A stretch of 64,000 nucleotides of DNA from Buchananella hordeovulneris (GTDB taxonomy: Bacteria; Actinomycetota; Actinomycetes; Actinomycetales; Actinomycetaceae). The position numbers and the translations under genes were made by a program. The stretch spans positions 186,001-250,000 of the forward strand of contig NZ_MQVS01000003.1 of the NCBI RefSeq assembly GCF_001907235.1, in the 5' to 3' direction. A model generated the notes under the pieces. The model had not been told where the DNA came from. It saw nothing but the letters and a program-made list of their open reading frames with translations, and made no database searches. Below, piece by piece: positions 61,754-64,000 of this stretch; positions within the stretch are counted from its first letter, which is position 1; each line of letters begins with the position of its first letter.

Positions 61754-62973
61754 TCGACGTCGTTATTCTCGGGTCTACGGGGTCGATCGGTACCCAGGCC
61801 CTGGACGTTATTGCGCGCTGCGGCGCGCCGGTGCGGGTGGTGGGGCTGGCAGCGGGTGGTGCGCAGCTTGAGCTATTGGCCCGCCAGGCGGTGGACTGGC
61901 AGGTGGAGTACGTCGCCATTGCCGACGACACCCGGGTTGCCGACTTGCAGCTAGCGATGGCGGCCGCGCGTGCTCGTCGCCAGCATCCCGGCCCGTCGCC
62001 GGAAATTCTCGCCGGGCCCACCGCCGCAGCGAGCTTGGCGGAATTGGTGCCTTCCGGTTTGGTGCTCAACGGCATGAGCGGATCGATCGGATTGGGGCCG
62101 ACGTTGGCGGCACTGCGTGCGGGGGCCGAGCTGGCGCTTGCCAACAAGGAAAGCCTGGTGGCCGGGGCGAGCCTGGTGCGCCGTGCCCAGCAGCGCCCGG
62201 GGCAGATCCGGCCGGTCGACTCGGAGCATTCGGCCATGTGGCAGGCGCTGGCCGCCGGGCGGCACCGCCGCGGCCTGGTGGCCGAGCACGTGGACGGCAC
62301 CAGCGAGGTGGCGCGCCTCATTCTCACCGCCTCGGGAGGCCCATTTCGCGGTTGGACCCGCGCACAGCTGCGGGACGTGACGGCCGCCCAGGCCTTGCAG
62401 CATCCGACGTGGGCGATGGGCCCCGTGGTGACTATCAACTCCTCGACCTTGATGAATAAGGCGCTGGAACTTATCGAGGCCCACGTGCTCTTTGACGTGG
62501 CGCCGGAGCAGATCGTGCCGGTGGTGCACCCGCAGTCTGTGGTGCATTCCCTGGTGGAGTTCATCGACGGCTCGACCCTGGCCCAGGCCTCCCCACCGGA
62601 CATGTGCCTACCCATCGCGTTGGGACTGTCCAGCCCCCAGCGGTGGGCGGGGGCGGCGTTGCCGTGTGCGTGGGACGCCCCCGTGACGTGGACCTTTGCG
62701 CCACTAGACGAGGAGACTTTCCCCGCGGTGTCCCTGGCCCGGCAAGCCATAGCGGCTTCCGCTAGCCACCCGGCGGTGCTGAACGCCGCCAACGAGGAGT
62801 GCGTGGCCGCCTTCTTGGCTGGCCGCCTGGACTATCTGGGTATCGTCGACATCGTCGCGGACGTGTTGGCCGAGCACCAGGATCCCGGCGAGGTTTCTAC
62901 GTTGGCGGACATCACCGCCATTGAGGACGGAGCCCGCCTCCGCGCCCGCGCGCTTATCAGTGAAAGGGACTGA
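61750..62973 (+). CDS. dxr: 1-deoxy-D-xylulose 5-phosphate reductoisomerase
   Basis: A 407-residue NADPH enzyme of the non-mevalonate isoprenoid pathway. The ATG at 61750 overlaps the previous stop. NADPH site: VVILGSTGSIGTQALDVIAR. Substrate and metal site: LANKESLVAG, PVDSEHSAMWQAL and ILTASGGPFRGW. C-terminal HPAVLNAANEECVAAFLAGR. Standard length. Confidence 0.97.
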   Translation: MIDVVILGSTGSIGTQALDVIARCGAPVRVVGLAAGGAQLELLARQAVDWQVEYVAIADDTRVADLQLAMAAARARRQHPGPSPEILAGPTAAASLAELVPSGLVLNGMSGSIGLGPTLAALRAGAELALANKESLVAGASLVRRAQQRPGQIRPVDSEHSAMWQALAAGRHRRGLVAEHVDGTSEVARLILTASGGPFRGWTRAQLRDVTAAQALQHPTWAMGPVVTINSSTLMNKALELIEAHVLFDVAPEQIVPVVHPQSVVHSLVEFIDGSTLAQASPPDMCLPIALGLSSPQRWAGAALPCAWDAPVTWTFAPLDEETFPAVSLARQAIAASASHPAVLNAANEECVAAFLAGRLDYLGIVDIVADVLAEHQDPGEVSTLADITAIEDGARLRARALISERD

Positions 62974-62976
62974 AGC

Positions 62977-64000
62977 TTGTACCTGCTAGGAATCCTGGCC
63001 CTCGTGGTCGGGCTCGTCGTCTCGGTGGCCCTGCACGAAGTCGGGCACATGTGGCCCGCCAAGAAATTCGGGGTCAAGGTACCGGAGTTCTACGTGGGCT
63101 TCGGCCCCAAGCTCTGGGCGCGGCAGCGGGGGGAGACCGAGTACGGGGTGCGGGCGGTCTTGCTCGGCGGTTTTGTGAAGCTGGCGGGCATGTATCCGCC
63201 CGCGCGCAAACCTGACAAGCCCCGCAAGGACGGCAAAGAATCCGATATTGCCTGGGCGCGCCGCGACGCCATGAAAAGCCTGGCGCCGGGGGAGGAGCAC
63301 CGGGCCTTCTATCGCCTGACGGTGCCCCGCAAGATCGCGGTGATGTTGGGTGGTCCCCTGATGAATCTGGCCATCGCGGTGGTGCTGATGGTGGTGGCCC
63401 TGTCCGGCATCGGCGTGCCTCGTTACGACTCTGGCAGGATCGCGACGGTGGCCGAGTGCATCGACCCGGCCGGGGCCGCCACCCAACCCGGGCAAGGGCA
63501 GGGAGCTGAGGTTAGCTGCCCCACGGGCCTGGTGCCCGGCCCGGCCTACGCGGCCGGGCTGCGCCCCGGCGACGAGATCGTCTCCTGGAACGGCACCCGC
63601 ATCGCCAAGTGGGACGAGGTGCTGGGGGCGGTGGCCGCCTCCCCCGCGGGACAGCCAGCCACCGTCGTCGTGCGGCGCCTCGGGCAGGAACAGACCTTGC
63701 AGGTAACCCCCCTTAAGGTCGTGGTTGCCACCGGCGACGGGCAAACGGAGCGGTCGTTTGTGGGACTGACACCGCAGGCGGGACTCAGCCGCTTGTCGCT
63801 GCCGCAATCGTTTGCCACCACCTGGCTGACCTTCAAGGGCACCCTCGGCGTAGTGGCAGATCTCCCCAGCAAGCTCTCCAACGCGGTCTTCGCGTCCTTC
63901 GGGAGTGAGAAGCGCGACCCCAACGGCGTGGTGGGCCTGGTGGGGGTCGGCCGGGTGGCAGGCGAGATCAGCTCGGCGGACATCGGCGGCGCCCCGGCGG
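62977..64000 (+). CDS. M50 site-2 protease (RseP/Rip1 family), partial at right edge
   Basis: An intramembrane metalloprotease that cleaves anti-sigma factors and other membrane proteins. The TTG at 62977 is chosen because AAAGGGA lies 8 bases upstream, dxr ends 4 bases before it, and the family N-terminus YLLGILALVVGLVVSVALHE begins there. The Zn motif HEVGH (near residue 21-25) is intact. A PDZ-like domain follows (YAAGLRPGDEIVSWNGTRIA near residue 195). The first 341 residues are present; the second catalytic motif (NxxPxxxLDG) lies beyond the window. Confidence 0.95.
   Translation, partial: MYLLGILALVVGLVVSVALHEVGHMWPAKKFGVKVPEFYVGFGPKLWARQRGETEYGVRAVLLGGFVKLAGMYPPARKPDKPRKDGKESDIAWARRDAMKSLAPGEEHRAFYRLTVPRKIAVMLGGPLMNLAIAVVLMVVALSGIGVPRYDSGRIATVAECIDPAGAATQPGQGQGAEVSCPTGLVPGPAYAAGLRPGDEIVSWNGTRIAKWDEVLGAVAASPAGQPATVVVRRLGQEQTLQVTPLKVVVATGDGQTERSFVGLTPQAGLSRLSLPQSFATTWLTFKGTLGVVADLPSKLSNAVFASFGSEKRDPNGVVGLVGVGRVAGEISSADIGGAPA

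Overview
The window is a GC-rich chromosomal segment from an actinobacterium, most likely a member of the Actinomycetaceae. Three things point there: the gene order smc / ftsY / ffh / rpsP-KH-rimM-trmD-rplS-lepB-rnhB / yraN-comM-dprA-xerC / rpsB-tsf-pyrH-frr-cdsA-rlmN-dxr-M50 protease; the DUF2469, DivIVA-like and HtaA-type genes; and surface proteins anchored by cell-wall-binding repeats. No rRNA, tRNA or CRISPR array was recognised.

Region 1 (1-8640) is accessory envelope and signalling DNA. It holds a frameshifted WXG-type (type VII secretion-like) protein cut by the left edge, an ABC exporter plus DesK/DesR-like two-component operon on the minus strand, an HtaA-domain haem-binding surface protein with three cell-wall-binding repeats and a possible DtxR-type iron box, a DsbA-fold oxidoreductase and a DUF3841 protein.

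Region 2 (about 8640-20350) is a transferred island with a different base composition and three IS3-family elements in different states of decay. Between the elements are two defence-type modules. The first is a two-gene ABC ATPase plus DUF4435/TOPRIM-like pair that matches PARIS (AriA/AriB). The second is a Vsr nuclease fragment followed by a tightly overlapping operon: a 5-methylcytosine methyltransferase with a C-terminal extension, a protein with both a MORC/Hsp90-like GHKL ATPase and a histidine-kinase-like ATPase, and a receiver-domain protein with an unrecognised C-terminal domain. This methylase plus two-component-like operon is the best candidate here for a poorly described system. 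The IS elements have damaged its surroundings: the AriB 3' end, the Vsr 5' end and the stop codon of the receiver gene are all supplied or cut by IS sequence.

Region 3 (20350-36810) returns to the high-GC chromosome: a DUF4291 protein, a small membrane protein, FolC with a long acidic N-terminal extension, Ndk, Smc with a low-complexity insertion in the hinge, a membrane-anchored unknown protein, FtsY, Ffh, two short-chain dehydrogenase-type genes around a methyltransferase, and a YtrA-type GntR-ABC operon with a striking inverted repeat over its promoter and ribosome binding site. A 760-base non-coding stretch (36808-37580) carries a dense array of about 20-base repeats.

Region 4 (37581-64000) is mainly core translation, secretion, DNA uptake and repair, cell wall and isoprenoid genes. 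Notable departures are a TrmD-GNAT fusion, a PARG-like/beta-propeller gene pair, and a second ABC transporter plus two-component operon (50219-53710) laid out like the first and facing xerC across a perfect 20-base palindrome. The window ends inside an M50 site-2 protease gene.
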